From: Companilactobacillus musae
Lineage (GTDB): Bacteria > Bacillota > Bacilli > Lactobacillales > Lactobacillaceae
Assembly (NCBI RefSeq): GCF_003967595.1
Contig: NZ_BIFW01000001.1
Coordinates: 496,001-560,000 of the forward strand
DNA: 64,000 nucleotides
Direction: 5' to 3'
Part shown: positions 9,212 through 20,772 of the stretch, one piece after another
How positions within the stretch are numbered: the stretch's first letter is position 1
Layout of the letters: every line of letters begins with the position of its first letter
The notes under the pieces: generated by a model
Told to the model about the DNA's origin: nothing
The model's input: the letters and a program-made list of their open reading frames with translations, nothing else
Databases searched by the model: none
Translations under genes and position numbers: made by a program

Positions 9212-12106
9212 TTATTTAACAGGAACTTCTTCCATTACGTAAGCTTCAATTTCGTCGCCAATCTTAATATCGTTATAGTTTTCGATTGTGACACCACATT
9301 CGAATCCTGAACCGACTTCCTTGACGTCATCTTTGAATCGTTTAAGTGAAGCAAGTTTACCTTCCATGACAACAATGCCATCTCTGATAAGTCTTACGCC
9401 ACTCTCACGTTGAATCTTACCACTATTTACATAACAACCAGCGATTGTACCAATCTTAGAAACATTGTATGTTTCACGAACTGTCAAGTTACCAATAACT
9501 TTTTCTTGGTAAACTGGTTCGAGCATACCCTTCATGGCTGCTTCGATTTCGTCAATAGCCTTGTAAATAACTCTGTGAAGACGAATATCAACATTTTCAT
9601 CCTTAGCTTGAATCTTAGCTTGGGCTGTTGGACGAACATTAAATCCAATGATGATTGCATTACTTGCAGCAGCAAGGTTAACATCACTTTCAGTAATAGC
9701 ACCAACAGCAGAATGAATGATATTGACACGAACGCCTTCAACCTCGATCTTCTTCAAACTTCCGGCAATGGCTTCAGCAGAACCTTGAACATCGGCTTTA
9801 ATAATAACGTCGACTTGTTTAAGTTCTCCTTCTTTCATTGTCTCAAATAAGTTATCAAGTGTAACAGGGTTAGTGTTTTGACGTTCCTTTTGAAGGGCAC
9901 GACTAGCACGTTCCTCACCAGCTGCACGAGCAGTCTTCTCATCATCAAAGACAACAAACTTATCGGCAGATTCTGGAACATCATTCAAACCAGTAACTTC
10001 GACTGGTTCTGAAGGTGTTGCCTTAGCGATATCTTTACCATTATAGTTTGTCATAGTTCTGACACGACCAAAGGTATTACCAACAACGATTGGATCACCG
10101 ACATGTAGTGTACCTTGTTGTACCAATAGTGATGCAACTGGTCCACGACCTTTGTCCAACTTAGCTTCAATAACTGTACCAATAGCCTTTTGTTCAGGAT
10201 TTGCTTTCAATTCCAAAACATCAGCTTCTAGTAAGATCATTTCTAGCAATTCGTCGATATTTGTTCCCATCTTAGCAGAAATATCAACAAAGATAGTATC
10301 TCCACCGTAACTTTCAGGAACAAGGTCATACTTCATAAGTTCTTCAGTAACGTGTTGAGGGTTAGCACCCGGCTTATCGATCTTATTGATAGCTACGATG
10401 ATAGGGTCATTTGCGGCCTTAGCATGGTTAATGGCTTCAATAGTCTGTGGCATAACACCATCGTCAGCTGCAACAACTAGAATAACGATATCAGTAATAT
10501 CAGCACCACGAGCACGCATATTTGTAAAGGCAGCATGTCCTGGAGTATCCAAGAATGTAATTAATCTATCCTTTAGACGTACTTGATAAGCACCAATATG
10601 TTGTGTGATACCACCGGCTTCGCCAGCAGTAACGTGTGTATGTCTCAAGTGATCAAGCAAGGTTGTCTTACCATGATCAACGTGTCCCATGATAGTTACA
10701 ACTGGTGGACGTGTAACAAGGTTCTCAGTTGTATTAACTTCAGCATCGAAGTACTTGTCGATATCGGCAACATCTTCTTGTACCTTTTCTTCAGCCTTAA
10801 TACCATAATCTTCAGCTAACAATTCAATGGTATCTTTATCCAATGATTTGTTTTGGTTAATCATAATACCAAGCATGAACAACTTCTTAACAATTTCAGC
10901 TGGTTCTCTATGAATCAACTTACCAATATCTTGAGCATTCATACCAACTGAATATACCAATGTTTCTGGCAATGGACGATCTTTTCTTTGTGGCATTGGC
11001 TTCTTAGGTTCGGTACGTTGACGTTGTTGACGCTTGCGTTCCTTCTTCTTCTTACGACTACCAAATGGATTAGCAAGATTTTGTCTGTGGCCAAAGTCAC
11101 GATTATTGTTAGTTGGTTTTGCCTTCTTGTATTCTGGCTTTGGAACATTAACATTTGCTACAGTTGACTTTGGTGTTTCCTTAGCCTTTGCTGCAGTTGT
11201 GTTATTGCTTGGTCTTCTGTTTTGTTGACCATTACGATTGTTGTTACTATTATTGCTATTACGGTTATTAGTATTATGGTTGTTGTTATTGTTTCTGTTA
11301 TAGCGATTTTGACCTTCGCCATTGTTAGGACGGTGATTGTTCTTATGAGCATTATCACTATTGTTGTGATTATTATTAGGACGACTATTATTATTTCTAG
11401 TTGGATGACTAGGAATACGACTTGCATCTGCAATATTTGTCTTAAATTGTTCTAGATACTTGTTACCAGCACTTTGTCTTGGACGTGGTGCTTGACCTTG
11501 TACAGTAGAACGATCACGTCTGTTATTGTTGTTGCGATTACGATTGTCACGACTTTGTGAATTACGGTTTTGAGCATTACGATTATTAGGATTGCTTCTA
11601 TTATCGTTGCTACGGTTACGGTTATCACGTGATTGTGAGTTACGATTATCGTTTCTATTGTTACTATTGCTATTGTTATTGGCAGTATTATTGCCAGTAC
11701 TTGAGCGATGGTAGTTACTGTTGCCATTATTGCTGTTTGGACGATTACTGTTGGATGTGTGATTGTTGTTACGATGGTCAAAATGACCCTTACCCTTATT
11801 AGCATCTCTTCTTACAGCAGTAATCTTGATCTTAGTTTTATGATCACCTGAATTATGATTACTACCTTCGCGCTTGTCATCTGTCTTAGGTGCAGACTTA
11901 TGTTGTGGTGCTGGTTTAGCAGCTGGCTTAGCACTAGTAGCTGGTTTACCACCCTTTAAGTTACCCACAATTTTCTTTTCTGCAGTTTCATCTACTGATG
12001 ACATATGGTTCTTAACATCAATGCCTAATTTGGCAGCGGCATCGAGTACTACTTGATTCTCAACACTATTTTCTTTTGCAATAGTATAAATTCTTTTTTT
12101 GACCAT
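9212..12106 (-). CDS. infB: Translation initiation factor IF-2
   Basis: IF-2 is the GTPase that places initiator tRNA on the ribosome and promotes subunit joining. The 964-residue product starts with the IF2_N domain ([14 protein letters not shown]). A very long low-complexity stretch, about residues 80-310, is made mostly of Asn, Arg and Ser and includes two copies of [11 protein letters not shown] second IF2_N-like domain and the GTPase core follow: [12 protein letters not shown] near residue 470, then DTPGHAAF and [10 protein letters not shown]. The C-terminal IF2 domains are complete. It is the last gene of the rimP-nusA-ylxR-ylxQ-infB operon and ends at a strong terminator. Confidence 0.98.
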   Translation of the reverse strand: MVKKRIYTIAKENSVENQVVLDAAAKLGIDVKNHMSSVDETAEKKIVGNLKGGKPATSAKPAAKPAPQHKSAPKTDDKREGSNHNSGDHKTKIKITAVRRDANKGKGHFDHRNNNHTSNSNRPNSNNGNSNYHRSSTGNNTANNNSNSNNRNDNRNSQSRDNRNRSNDNRSNPNNRNAQNRNSQSRDNRNRNNNNRRDRSTVQGQAPRPRQSAGNKYLEQFKTNIADASRIPSHPTRNNNSRPNNNHNNSDNAHKNNHRPNNGEGQNRYNRNNNNNHNTNNRNSNNSNNNRNGQQNRRPSNNTTAAKAKETPKSTVANVNVPKPEYKKAKPTNNNRDFGHRQNLANPFGSRKKKKERKRQQRQRTEPKKPMPQRKDRPLPETLVYSVGMNAQDIGKLIHREPAEIVKKLFMLGIMINQNKSLDKDTIELLAEDYGIKAEEKVQEDVADIDKYFDAEVNTTENLVTRPPVVTIMGHVDHGKTTLLDHLRHTHVTAGEAGGITQHIGAYQVRLKDRLITFLDTPGHAAFTNMRARGADITDIVILVVAADDGVMPQTIEAINHAKAANDPIIVAINKIDKPGANPQHVTEELMKYDLVPESYGGDTIFVDISAKMGTNIDELLEMILLEADVLELKANPEQKAIGTVIEAKLDKGRGPVASLLVQQGTLHVGDPIVVGNTFGRVRTMTNYNGKDIAKATPSEPVEVTGLNDVPESADKFVVFDDEKTARAAGEERASRALQKERQNTNPVTLDNLFETMKEGELKQVDVIIKADVQGSAEAIAGSLKKIEVEGVRVNIIHSAVGAITESDVNLAAASNAIIIGFNVRPTAQAKIQAKDENVDIRLHRVIYKAIDEIEAAMKGMLEPVYQEKVIGNLTVRETYNVSKIGTIAGCYVNSGKIQRESGVRLIRDGIVVMEGKLASLKRFKDDVKEVGSGFECGVTIENYNDIKIGDEIEAYVMEEVPVK

Positions 12107-12119
12107 CCTATCACTCTCC

Positions 12120-12416
12120 TTAATTGTCCATAAATTCTTTTAACCTTTTAGCAAATCCGAGATCTGTTATTCCCATAACTTTTCTGTCTTTTCCAATAGC
12201 CATTTTTAATTCATCGCTACTTATTGTATCTACCACAGGTACATTATAATAACTTGCCTTATTGTGCAAATCTTTTTTTGTCCGGTCACTACAATCTGAA
12301 GCCATGATTACTAATTTAACTTCGCCACTACGAACTCCATTAATAGTTAATTCGGTCCCACTAATAATCTTTCTGGCTCTGACTGCTAAACCTAAAAAAT
12401 TTAAAAATTCATTCAT
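12120..12416 (-). CDS. L7Ae-family RNA-binding protein YlxQ
   Basis: Small protein of the ribosomal L7Ae/L30e fold (98 aa), the YlxQ family found between nusA and infB in Firmicutes. These proteins bind kink-turn RNA, but a cellular role for YlxQ is not settled. Visible family features are [16 protein letters not shown] at the N terminus and [17 protein letters not shown] in the middle. Its ATG overlaps the ylxR stop codon (TAATG), so the two genes are translationally coupled. Confidence 0.9.
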   Translation of the reverse strand: MNEFLNFLGLAVRARKIISGTELTINGVRSGEVKLVIMASDCSDRTKKDLHNKASYYNVPVVDTISSDELKMAIGKDRKVMGITDLGFAKRLKEFMDN

Positions 12417-12724
12417 TAATGTTTCTTCCCAAGATCTCCAAAAAGATCCATTCTGGCTCTTTGGTGATCAACAAAGTCAAATAGTTCATCATAAAAGTCT
12501 GCCGGAACTGCATGAGAAAATACCTTTTCCAACGACTTCTTTGATTTTGCTTCTTTAACGGCTGCTGGATCTAGACCCACATAAGCACCACGGCCAGGTT
12601 TCTTTCCGGTAGGATCAATTGAAATATTGCCTTCTTTATCTTTGACAATTCTTACCATTTCTCTTTTGGGATACATCTTATCTGTCAAAATATCTTTACG
12701 CATGGGTATCTTACGAGTTGCCAA
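12416..12724 (-). CDS. ylxR: YlxR-family RNA-binding protein (RnpM-like)
   Basis: Member of the YlxR/DUF448 family, small basic RNA-binding proteins. The Bacillus subtilis homologue has been reported to modulate RNase P and named RnpM. The product shows RKIPMRKDILTDKMYPKREM and the family loop DPTGKKPGRGAYVGLD. The ribosome binding site AAGGGG lies only 2 bp from an ATG at 12730 but 8 bp from a TTG at 12724, so I prefer the TTG (about 102 aa); the ATG adds two codons. The gene lies between nusA and ylxQ. Confidence 0.9.
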   Translation of the reverse strand: MATRKIPMRKDILTDKMYPKREMVRIVKDKEGNISIDPTGKKPGRGAYVGLDPAAVKEAKSKKSLEKVFSHAVPADFYDELFDFVDHQRARMDLFGDLGKKH

Positions 12725-12739
12725 ATCCATCACCCCTTT

Positions 12740-13954
12740 TTAGTTTTCTGAATCAGTTGTATCTGTTTCTGAATCGTCTGAATCATCAGTTGCATCATCT
12801 GAAGCTGCAGGATTTTGTGCATCGTCTGCATTAGCAGCATTCTCACGAGTCTTTTCAATGTCGATTTTACCACTCTCAACATCATTAATATCAACGTCTT
12901 GGTCGTTGTCATCAACAAACTCAACTTGAGATTCTGGCTTGATATCAATCTTATAACCAGTTAACTTAGCTGCTAAACGAGCATTTTGACCCTTTTTACC
13001 AATAGCCAATGACAAATGATAATCAGGAACAATAACGATACATTGCTTATTATCATTTTCATCAAATTGAACTGCAATTACTTCAGCAGGATTCAAAGCG
13101 TTGGCAATGAAATCTACTGGATCATCAACATAAGGTACAACATCAATATTTTCACCATTCAATTCATCAACGACTGCTTGAACACGGGCACCCTTTGGTC
13201 CAACACAAGTACCAACGGGATCAACATCAGGATTATCTGATTTAACAGCAATCTTAGTTCTATCGCCAGCTTCACGAGCAATTGAAACAATTTCAACTGT
13301 TCCATCATAAATTTCAGGAACTTCTTGTTCAAATAGACGCTTAACTAAACCTGGATCAGTTCTGGAAACAAATACTTGTGGACCCTTAGTAGCATTTTCA
13401 ACCTTAGTAACATAAACACGGATTCTATCACGTGAGTTATAAGTTTCACCAGGCATTTGATCAGACTTAGGCATAACTGTTTCAATACGACCATAAGTAA
13501 TGTAAACATATCTACTATCGCTACGTTCAACAGTACCTTGAATAATTTCGTGCTCATATTGGCTATATTCATTATAAATGATATCGCGTTCAGCTTCACG
13601 TACACGTTGCATAATTACTTGTTTAGCAGTCTGCGCAGCAATACGACCGAAGTCCTTAGGTGTGACCTCTTCCTTGATATGGTCACCAACTTCATAGCCC
13701 TTGCTCTTTTGTTGAGCATCTTCAAGACTTACTTCCAAACGATCATCAGCTACATCTTCAACGACTTCTTTAACCGCATAAACATGTATATTACCCTTTT
13801 TAGCGTCAAATTCAACATCAACGTTTTGAGCTTGGTTGTAATTTCTCTTATAAGCGGCTACCAAAGCGGCTTCAAGTGATTCAATCACATATTCTTTTTT
13901 AATACCCTTTTCGCTCTCAAGCGCATCAAGGGCCTCAACCATTTCTTTACTCAT
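12740..13954 (-). CDS. nusA: Transcription termination/antitermination factor NusA
   Basis: NusA binds RNA polymerase and nascent RNA, and stimulates pausing and intrinsic termination. The 404-residue product has the N-terminal polymerase-binding domain (about 1-125), an S1 domain (about 130-200) and two KH domains including GPKGARVQAVVDELNGE. It ends in a strongly acidic tail (about 350-404) that is longer than in B. subtilis. The start at 13954 has AAGGAG 6 bp upstream; longer upstream extensions lack a ribosome binding site. A hairpin in the operon leader suggests autoregulation by termination. Confidence 0.97.
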   Translation of the reverse strand: MSKEMVEALDALESEKGIKKEYVIESLEAALVAAYKRNYNQAQNVDVEFDAKKGNIHVYAVKEVVEDVADDRLEVSLEDAQQKSKGYEVGDHIKEEVTPKDFGRIAAQTAKQVIMQRVREAERDIIYNEYSQYEHEIIQGTVERSDSRYVYITYGRIETVMPKSDQMPGETYNSRDRIRVYVTKVENATKGPQVFVSRTDPGLVKRLFEQEVPEIYDGTVEIVSIAREAGDRTKIAVKSDNPDVDPVGTCVGPKGARVQAVVDELNGENIDVVPYVDDPVDFIANALNPAEVIAVQFDENDNKQCIVIVPDYHLSLAIGKKGQNARLAAKLTGYKIDIKPESQVEFVDDNDQDVDINDVESGKIDIEKTRENAANADDAQNPAASDDATDDSDDSETDTTDSEN

Positions 13955-13964
13955 GATTTTCTCC

Positions 13965-14432
13965 TTAGAATTCGATTGCAAGTCGAATCTTAGCGATATT
14001 GTCTCGACTAATTTCTACTTGTTTTTTTAAATTCTTAACTTTAACGATCAATGTTATCTTCGTATCCGTTACTTCAGTCAATGTTCCTTCAAAAGCTTTT
14101 TGACCATCTTGTTTTTGGTAAAGAGAAGCATGAATATAGTCGTCAACGTAATCTGAAAGACTTTCATCATTCTTCAAAGGACGTTCAGCGCCTGGAGATG
14201 AAACCTCTAAGTAATAGGCTGGTTCAATTGGATTTAATTCATCCAATTTTTCACCATATTCTTCACTGATCACGGCACAATCATCAATACTGATCCCGCC
14301 TTTTTTATCTGCATAAACTCTTAAATACCAGTCTCCACGTTCATGTACGAATTCCAGATCAACAAGAAAAAAATCATGTTTATCTAAGACTGGTTGTAAA
14401 ATGGCTTTTAATTCTTCAACTTTTGTATCCAA
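13965..14432 (-). CDS. rimP: Ribosome maturation factor RimP
   Basis: RimP assists 30S subunit maturation. It has the two-domain family structure, with the SPGAERPLKN signature in the middle (155 aa from the preferred start). The only good Shine-Dalgarno, GGAGG at 14440-14444, is 1 bp from an ATG at 14438 but 7 bp from a TTG at 14432, so the TTG is the likelier start. First gene of rimP-nusA-ylxR-ylxQ-infB, with nusA starting 10 bp downstream. The upstream leader contains a terminator hairpin. Confidence 0.93.
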   Translation of the reverse strand: MDTKVEELKAILQPVLDKHDFFLVDLEFVHERGDWYLRVYADKKGGISIDDCAVISEEYGEKLDELNPIEPAYYLEVSSPGAERPLKNDESLSDYVDDYIHASLYQKQDGQKAFEGTLTEVTDTKITLIVKVKNLKKQVEISRDNIAKIRLAIEF

Positions 14433-14456
14433 GGACATTCCTCCAAAGTAATTGGC

Positions 14457-14486
14457 AATAAAAAGAGTGAGCATTCCTGCTCACTC
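14457..14486 (-). terminator. Intrinsic terminator in rimP leader / after polC
   Basis: GAGTGAGCA (14465-14473) and TGCTCACTC (14478-14486) pair perfectly over 9 bp around a 4-nt loop. On the minus strand TTTTTATTG follows. The hairpin lies downstream of polC but also downstream of the predicted rimP promoter (14512-14540). It may therefore act as an attenuator of the NusA operon as well as the polC terminator. Confidence 0.85.
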
Positions 14487-14511
14487 ATTAATCAATAATT
14501 AACTAGTAGTT

Positions 14512-14540
14512 AATTTAACATATATTTACTATTAAAGCAA
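14512..14540 (-). promoter_or_regulatory. Candidate promoter of the rimP-nusA-infB operon
   Basis: On the minus strand TTGCTT (14535-14540), a 17-bp spacer and an extended -10 (TGT TAAATT, hexamer 14512-14517) lie upstream of the leader hairpin. Confidence 0.6.
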
Positions 14541-14555
14541 CTTATAACGCTATAC

Positions 14556-17500
14556 CTAAAACAATGATAACTGATTTTCATCTGGCATGCCATCTAAAAC
14601 ATGATTTTCAGTCATATATTCAATAACCGTTTTAGAAACTTTTCCTCGAGTACCTAAATCTTGTTTAGATAAGAAAGGTTGTTCTTCACGGGCAGCAATT
14701 ATTTGTTTAGCAACGTTATCACCAAGTCCAGGAATAGCATTGAATGGTGCTAATAAAGTGTGATCATCGATAATTTTAAATTCAAAAGCATCTGACTTTT
14801 CAATATCAACCATCTTAATCGTAAAACCACGTTCCAAACATTCATTAGCTAATTCCAAAACCGTCAATAAGTTCTTTTCCTTCGTTGATGCATCCATTCC
14901 TTTATCGTTAATAGCTTTCATCGACGCTTTAACCGCATCTTTACCAGTAGTCATCGCTACTAAATCAAAGTCATCAGCACGAACTGTAAAGTAAGCACTG
15001 TAATAATAAAGTGGATAATGAACCTTAAAGTAGGCAATTCTTAGTGCCATGATAATGTAAGCGGTCGCATGAGCTCTAGGGAACATATACTTGATCTTCA
15101 AGCATGAATCAATATACCAATCCGGTACATCGGCATCTTTCATCGCTTGTTTCCAATCATCAGGAATACCACGTCCCTTACGAACATGTTCCATAATTTG
15201 AAAGGCCATCTGTGAATCCATACCATAGTGAATTAAATCCATCATAATATTATCACGACAACCAATAACTTCTTTCAAAGTAACGATTCCCTTGTCAATT
15301 AACTCTTCAGCATTTCCTAACCACACGTCAGTACCATGTGATAGACCAGAAATTTGTAATAACTCGGCAAAAGTCGTGGGATGAGTTTTCTCAAGCATTC
15401 CTCGAACAAATCGAGTACCAAACTCTGGAACACCTAATGTACCTGTCTTGGAGAAAATTTGTTCCGGCTTAACACCTAACGAATCAGTTCCTCTGAACAA
15501 TTCCATAACTCCAGGATCTTTAACAGGTAAAGTTTTAGGATCAATACCTGATAAATCTTGTAGCATACGAATCATAGTCGGATCATCATGCCCCAGAATA
15601 TCAAGTTTCAAAATATTATCATGAATCGAATGGAAATCAAAATGGGTTGTTTTCCAAAGTGCACTTTGATCATCTGCTGGATATTGAATTGGTGTAAAGT
15701 CAAAAATATCCATATAATCAGGCACAACAATGATACCAGCCGGATGTTGTCCAGTAGTTCTCTTAACACCTGTTGAGCCCATAGCTAAACGTTCCTTTTC
15801 AGCATTACGAAGATTTTGTCCAGTTAATTCTTCATAGTTCTTAACGTAACCAAAAGCAGTTCGATCAGCAATTGTACCGATAGTACCAGCTCGGAAAACA
15901 TGATCTTCCCCAAACAAAACTTTCGTATAATTATGTGCTACTGGCTGATAATCACCCGAGAAATTCAAATCAATATCAGGAACCTTATCACCTTTAAAAC
16001 CTAAGAAGGTTTCAAAAGGAATATCCTGACCATCTTTTGCTAAATCGGCACCACACTTAGGACATTTTTTATCTGGCAAATCATATCCTGAACCAACCTC
16101 ACCTTTAGTAAAGAATTCTGAATACTTACACTCAGGGCAACGATAGTGTGGTGGTAAAGGATTAACTTCAGTAATTCCAGTCATTGTCGCAACAAAACTG
16201 GAACCAACAGATCCACGGGAACCAACTAAATATCCATCTTTATTTGATTTATAAACCAAACGTTGGGCAATCAAGTAAATAACTGAGAACCCATTTCCAA
16301 TGATACTCTTCAACTCTCGATCCATTCGCTTTTGAACTAACTCTGGCAAAGGATCACCATACAATTCATGAGCTTTGTTCATCGTCAAATTTTGAATTTC
16401 ATCTTCAGCACCATCCATCTTAGGTGTATAAAGTTTATCTTTGACCGGCGACATTTCATCAATTGAATCCATTATTTTCTTAGGATTATCAACAATAATT
16501 TCTTGGGCAATTTCTGGGCCCATATAATCGAATTCATCAAACATTTCATTAGTTGTTCTAAATTGAACATCAGGAAGTTCTGGTCTTCTTGCCAAGGCAT
16601 TACTCTTCACGGCCTTGATAACAATGTCACGATAAACTTTATCATGCGGATCAAGATAGTGGACATCCCCCGTAGCAACGACCGGTTTGTTGAGTTCTTT
16701 ACCTAGTTTAACAATATTCTTGAGAATTTCTTTAAGAGCATTTTCGTCTTTAATAATTTTAATATCAATCAAATGTTGATACAACGAACGAGGCATGACC
16801 TCTAGATAATCATAATATTCGGCTAACTCACGAGTATCATCATATCCCTTTTGCATCATACTAGTGAAAACTTCACCATTTTCACAAGCTGATCCAACAA
16901 TGATTCCTTCACGATACTTATTTAACAATCGTCTAGGAACTCGAGCTGTTCGATAATAATATTGAGTCATTGAATAAGAAACAATCTTAAACATATTCTT
17001 CAAGCCAGCCTGAGTCTTAGCTATTAAAATAGCATGACTTGGTCGAGCTTGTTTATAAGCCTCTTCACCACCGATATGATCGTTTAATTGTTCAACATTA
17101 TTTGTTCCAAACTTATCTTCTAATTCGACAAATAACTTATACATTAGATAACCGGTAGTTTCAGCATCGGAATCCGCTCTATGATGATGTTCCAAAACAA
17201 TATTGTAACGTTTAGCCAAAGAATCCAACTTATGATTGCGATATTCAGAATGCAATGTTCGAGACATTTCCAAAGTATCAATTACAGGCATTGACAAACG
17301 TTCTCGACCCATTCTTCTCAATGCAGCATTCATAAATCCCATATCGAAAGTAACATTGTGACCAACCAAAATATCATCACCAATAAAGTCCATAAATTCA
17401 CCAACAATAACAGTTTCGTCGGGAGCATCTTTGACCATATCAGTTGTAATACTTGTCAAATTAGTAGTTATTTCAGAAAGTGGATGACCTGGATTGATAA

Positions 17501-18857
17501 ATTTATCAAAACGATCAATCACTTCACCGTCTTTCATCTTTGTTGCACCAATTTCAATAATAGAATCATAAACCGCTGAAAGACCCGTAGTTTCGGTATC
17601 GAAAATAACGTACTCTGATCCTTCTAACTTTTGATCTCGAAGATTATAAGCAATAGGGTTACCTTCATCGACTAAATCAATTTCAACACCATAACCAATT
17701 TTTACGCCAAACTTTTTACCGGCATTGTAGGCTTCTGGAAATGCTTGCAAAGCATGGTGATCGGTTATAGCAATTCCAGTTTGACCCCAATCACTTGCAC
17801 GTTTGATTAAATCGGTGGCACTAGGAATGGCATCCATCTGACTCATATTTGTATGAGCGTGGAGTTCAATTCTTTTATTGTCATCTTCAGCTGTGTCCTG
17901 ACGTGATTGATGCTTAATAACGTTGATATCTTGTGCCATAACAACTAATTCTCTAGAGAAGTTATCCTCTTGAACACTACCGCGTACCCGAATCCAAGCA
18001 CCCTTATCAAGTGAATTAAAGAAATTTTCATCATCTTCACCATTAGAGAATTTTTTGATACTAAATGAAGAAGTATAGTCAGTTACCTTCAAAATCAAAA
18101 GCGAACGACCTGACTTTAATTTACGAACATCAATGTCAAAAACATAACCTTCAACAATCTTATTACGCTCTTCTTCGACAATATCAGCCATTTGTGTAAC
18201 TTCTTGATCATCAGGAATCTTACGGCCAACTTTAGAAACATTTCCAGCCGGTTTAGCAGCTTTTTTCTCACTAACTTCTTTAGCCTTAGCTTGAAGCTGT
18301 TTAGTTTTTTCAGCGTTAGCTGCCTTAATAGCAGCTTCTTTAGCCTGTGATTTATCTTCGTCAATATTAGTTCTGATTTTAAAATCTGGGAATCCTAAAC
18401 TACTGTATTCCGATTGCAATCCATTAATAATCTTTCCATCTACAAAATCAGCCATGAATCCATTGGAAACATCTAAAAAGACTTGTCCATTTTCAATTCT
18501 TGGTGGAGTTTGACTAATTTTGTCTAAAACCATCGGTGAATCAATCGTGCAATCATTTAAAACATAATTCCAATATTCTTTAATATCTTTTTCTCTTAAT
18601 TCAGCATTAGTTGTAGCAATTTCAAAATTGACTTGAGCAATCCCTTCAAAACTTGCACGTAATGCTTTAACAAAAGTCAGAAATTCATTAAATGGCAAAA
18701 CATCTTTGAACTCAAAATAAAAAGTCCAACGTTTACTATTCTTATGAACTTCCAATTTATTTAATTTACCATCAACAAATGAGTCATTAGAGCCCAACAA
18801 ACTGTCTAATTTAATTTGTTTAACTAGTATTTCAAAAAGTTGTTTTGTATCTGACAT
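14556..18857 (-). CDS. polC: DNA polymerase III alpha subunit, PolC type
   Basis: PolC is the replicative DNA polymerase of low-GC Gram-positives, with built-in proofreading. The 1433-residue product has an N-terminal domain and OB fold, then a PHP domain starting near residue 330 ([13 protein letters not shown]). A DEDD exonuclease sits near 415-590 ([16 protein letters not shown]). A zinc-binding CPEC/CPKC pair lies near 905-945, and the polymerase active site [12 protein letters not shown] near 960. All key acidic residues appear intact. It lies alone between proS (separate terminator) and the rimP operon. Confidence 0.98.
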   Translation of the reverse strand: MSDTKQLFEILVKQIKLDSLLGSNDSFVDGKLNKLEVHKNSKRWTFYFEFKDVLPFNEFLTFVKALRASFEGIAQVNFEIATTNAELREKDIKEYWNYVLNDCTIDSPMVLDKISQTPPRIENGQVFLDVSNGFMADFVDGKIINGLQSEYSSLGFPDFKIRTNIDEDKSQAKEAAIKAANAEKTKQLQAKAKEVSEKKAAKPAGNVSKVGRKIPDDQEVTQMADIVEEERNKIVEGYVFDIDVRKLKSGRSLLILKVTDYTSSFSIKKFSNGEDDENFFNSLDKGAWIRVRGSVQEDNFSRELVVMAQDINVIKHQSRQDTAEDDNKRIELHAHTNMSQMDAIPSATDLIKRASDWGQTGIAITDHHALQAFPEAYNAGKKFGVKIGYGVEIDLVDEGNPIAYNLRDQKLEGSEYVIFDTETTGLSAVYDSIIEIGATKMKDGEVIDRFDKFINPGHPLSEITTNLTSITTDMVKDAPDETVIVGEFMDFIGDDILVGHNVTFDMGFMNAALRRMGRERLSMPVIDTLEMSRTLHSEYRNHKLDSLAKRYNIVLEHHHRADSDAETTGYLMYKLFVELEDKFGTNNVEQLNDHIGGEEAYKQARPSHAILIAKTQAGLKNMFKIVSYSMTQYYYRTARVPRRLLNKYREGIIVGSACENGEVFTSMMQKGYDDTRELAEYYDYLEVMPRSLYQHLIDIKIIKDENALKEILKNIVKLGKELNKPVVATGDVHYLDPHDKVYRDIVIKAVKSNALARRPELPDVQFRTTNEMFDEFDYMGPEIAQEIIVDNPKKIMDSIDEMSPVKDKLYTPKMDGAEDEIQNLTMNKAHELYGDPLPELVQKRMDRELKSIIGNGFSVIYLIAQRLVYKSNKDGYLVGSRGSVGSSFVATMTGITEVNPLPPHYRCPECKYSEFFTKGEVGSGYDLPDKKCPKCGADLAKDGQDIPFETFLGFKGDKVPDIDLNFSGDYQPVAHNYTKVLFGEDHVFRAGTIGTIADRTAFGYVKNYEELTGQNLRNAEKERLAMGSTGVKRTTGQHPAGIIVVPDYMDIFDFTPIQYPADDQSALWKTTHFDFHSIHDNILKLDILGHDDPTMIRMLQDLSGIDPKTLPVKDPGVMELFRGTDSLGVKPEQIFSKTGTLGVPEFGTRFVRGMLEKTHPTTFAELLQISGLSHGTDVWLGNAEELIDKGIVTLKEVIGCRDNIMMDLIHYGMDSQMAFQIMEHVRKGRGIPDDWKQAMKDADVPDWYIDSCLKIKYMFPRAHATAYIIMALRIAYFKVHYPLYYYSAYFTVRADDFDLVAMTTGKDAVKASMKAINDKGMDASTKEKNLLTVLELANECLERGFTIKMVDIEKSDAFEFKIIDDHTLLAPFNAIPGLGDNVAKQIIAAREEQPFLSKQDLGTRGKVSKTVIEYMTENHVLDGMPDENQLSLF

Positions 18858-18875
18858 ATTCTACCCTTCAAAAAT

Positions 18876-18900
18876 AAAAAAAAGGCCTAAGCCTCATTTT
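18876..18900 (-). terminator. Terminator upstream of polC, downstream of proS
   Basis: On the minus strand AGGC-TTAG-GCCT, extended by A-T pairs, is followed by a run of nine T. It would end transcripts from proS just before polC. Confidence 0.65.
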
Positions 18901-18929
18901 GAATTTTCTTTTTAGATTTGATCAAAAAT

Positions 18930-18982
18930 ACCATCTTCCACAACAAAGCCGATTGGGCTCTGGAACGTAGTAGACACAGAGT
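18930..18982 (+). repeat. Half copy C of the palindromic element
   Basis: The left arm-like sequence (TTCCACAACAAAGCCGATTG, 18937-18956) and the conserved block CTGGAACGTAGTAGACAC (18960-18977) match copies A and D. The right half and the matching arm are missing; unrelated sequence follows. It appears to be a decayed or truncated copy in the polC-proS gap. Confidence 0.7.
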
Positions 18983-19051
18983 TTTTGCGGACGACGACAT
19001 CCTTAACTAACTTAATTAACATCAGTTTTGACCAAAGTTAAAAAGATACTC

Positions 19052-20758
19052 TTATTGATTCTTAAGCAAAATTTTTACTGAATTTACTAATTCATCTTTA
19101 CTTACTTCGATTGTTTCACCAGTACTTCTGATCTTTAATTCTACGATTCCATCAGCAGCTTTTTTACCAACTGTAATTCTGATTGGAACGCCAATTAGAT
19201 CTGAGTCGGCAAACTTAACGCCTGGACGTTCTTTTCTATCATCTAGCAAGACATCATAGCCTTCATCTTGTAGTAAATCAACAATTTCGTCACTAAGTTT
19301 TCCTTGAACATCATTGTTGTACTTGATAGGAACAACGTGAACTTGATATGGTGCCAAACTTACAGGCCAAATAATACCGTTTTCGTCACTGTGTTGTTCA
19401 ACGATAGCTGTTAGCAATCTAGAAATACCGATACCATAACTTCCCATGATCAATGGATTTGATTTACCATTTTCATCCAAGAAGTTAGCACCTAAAGCCT
19501 TAGAGAATTTAGTACCTAATTTAAAGATATGACCGATTTCGATTCCACGAGTAAATTTAATATTACCATGACCATCAGGTGATGTTTCACCTTCTTTAAT
19601 AACACGGAAATCTCTAAACTCTGGCATTTCTGAAGTGATATCTTCGAAGTTAGCATTGATGTAATGTCTATCGGCTTTGTTAGGTCCGACAACAAAGTTT
19701 GTCAAACCAACCAATGAACTATCATACAAAACTTTAACGTCGTCACTCATACCTTTAGGTCCGATAAATCCTGGCACACTGTGGAAAACGTCTTGAACTT
19801 CCTCAGGAGTTGCTTCACGTAAGAAATCAGCTCCTAAGTAGTTCTTCAATTTAACATCATTGACATCATAGTCTCCACGAATCATTACCATAACTGGCTT
19901 TTCATCAGCGATGTAAGCAACAGCCTTCATAATTCTAGCTGCGTCAACTTTAAGCAATTCAGCTAAAGCATCAATTGTATGGACATTAGGTGTATCAACT
20001 TCTTCAAGCTCTTTTTTATCTTCTTGAGGATTTTCAGCCATCTTACTTGCAGCCATTTCCAAGTTTGCTGAATAATCAGAATCATCGGAATAAGCAATGG
20101 TATCTTCACCAATAGCAGCAATAGCAGAGAATTCTTTGGAATCTGTACCACCCATGGCACCAGCATCACCAATAATAGCGCGATAGTTCAATCCGCAAAG
20201 ATCAAAAATATTACGATAAGCTTGTTCCATTTGGTTAAAGATAACATCTAATTGTTCTTTATTAGCTGTGAATGAATATGCATCTTTCATAATAAATTCA
20301 CGACCACGTAATAGTCCATTACGGGGACGATCTTCATCACGATATTTCATCTGCATTTGATATAAAACAAGTGGTAATTTCTTGTAACTGTTCAACCCTT
20401 CCTTAACAACACTAGTAAAGGTCTCTTCATGTGTTGGTCCTAAGATGAAATCACGTTCGTGACGATCCTTAAATTTGAAAAGGTTGTCACCGTATGTTTC
20501 ATAACGACCACTTTCTTTCCAAAGGTCAGCTGGCAAAATTGCAGGCATACGCATTTCGGCTGCATCAATCTTTGTCATTTCTTTACGAACGATATTTTCA
20601 ATTCTTTGGATTACTGACCAAGCAAGTGGCAAGTAAGCATAGACACCGGCAGAAACCTGTCTAATGTAACCGGCTCTCAACATTAACTGATGACTAATAG
20701 CCTCAGCATCTGAAGGAGTTTGTTTTAATGTTGGAATATATAATTTTGATTGTTTCAA
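19052..20758 (-). CDS. proS: Proline-tRNA ligase
   Basis: ProS charges tRNA-Pro with proline. The 568-residue product is the bacterial class II type. Motif 1 and 2 regions include [11 protein letters not shown] and [18 protein letters not shown] YbaK-like editing insertion occupies about residues 230-390, motif 3 is [11 protein letters not shown], and an anticodon-binding domain is at the C terminus. The start is a TTG at 20758; the family N terminus ([12 protein letters not shown]) begins exactly there and no ATG is available before residue 26. It follows rseP by 14 bp and ends the pyrH-to-proS gene run. Confidence 0.97.
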   Translation of the reverse strand: MKQSKLYIPTLKQTPSDAEAISHQLMLRAGYIRQVSAGVYAYLPLAWSVIQRIENIVRKEMTKIDAAEMRMPAILPADLWKESGRYETYGDNLFKFKDRHERDFILGPTHEETFTSVVKEGLNSYKKLPLVLYQMQMKYRDEDRPRNGLLRGREFIMKDAYSFTANKEQLDVIFNQMEQAYRNIFDLCGLNYRAIIGDAGAMGGTDSKEFSAIAAIGEDTIAYSDDSDYSANLEMAASKMAENPQEDKKELEEVDTPNVHTIDALAELLKVDAARIMKAVAYIADEKPVMVMIRGDYDVNDVKLKNYLGADFLREATPEEVQDVFHSVPGFIGPKGMSDDVKVLYDSSLVGLTNFVVGPNKADRHYINANFEDITSEMPEFRDFRVIKEGETSPDGHGNIKFTRGIEIGHIFKLGTKFSKALGANFLDENGKSNPLIMGSYGIGISRLLTAIVEQHSDENGIIWPVSLAPYQVHVVPIKYNNDVQGKLSDEIVDLLQDEGYDVLLDDRKERPGVKFADSDLIGVPIRITVGKKAADGIVELKIRSTGETIEVSKDELVNSVKILLKNQ

Positions 20759-20772
20759 GTTCTTTTATCCCC

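Noticed and set aside
11158-11805. Long frames rich in Ile, Thr and Val on both strands inside infB
   Set aside because: They are alternative-frame readings of the Asn/Arg/Ser low-complexity part of IF-2.
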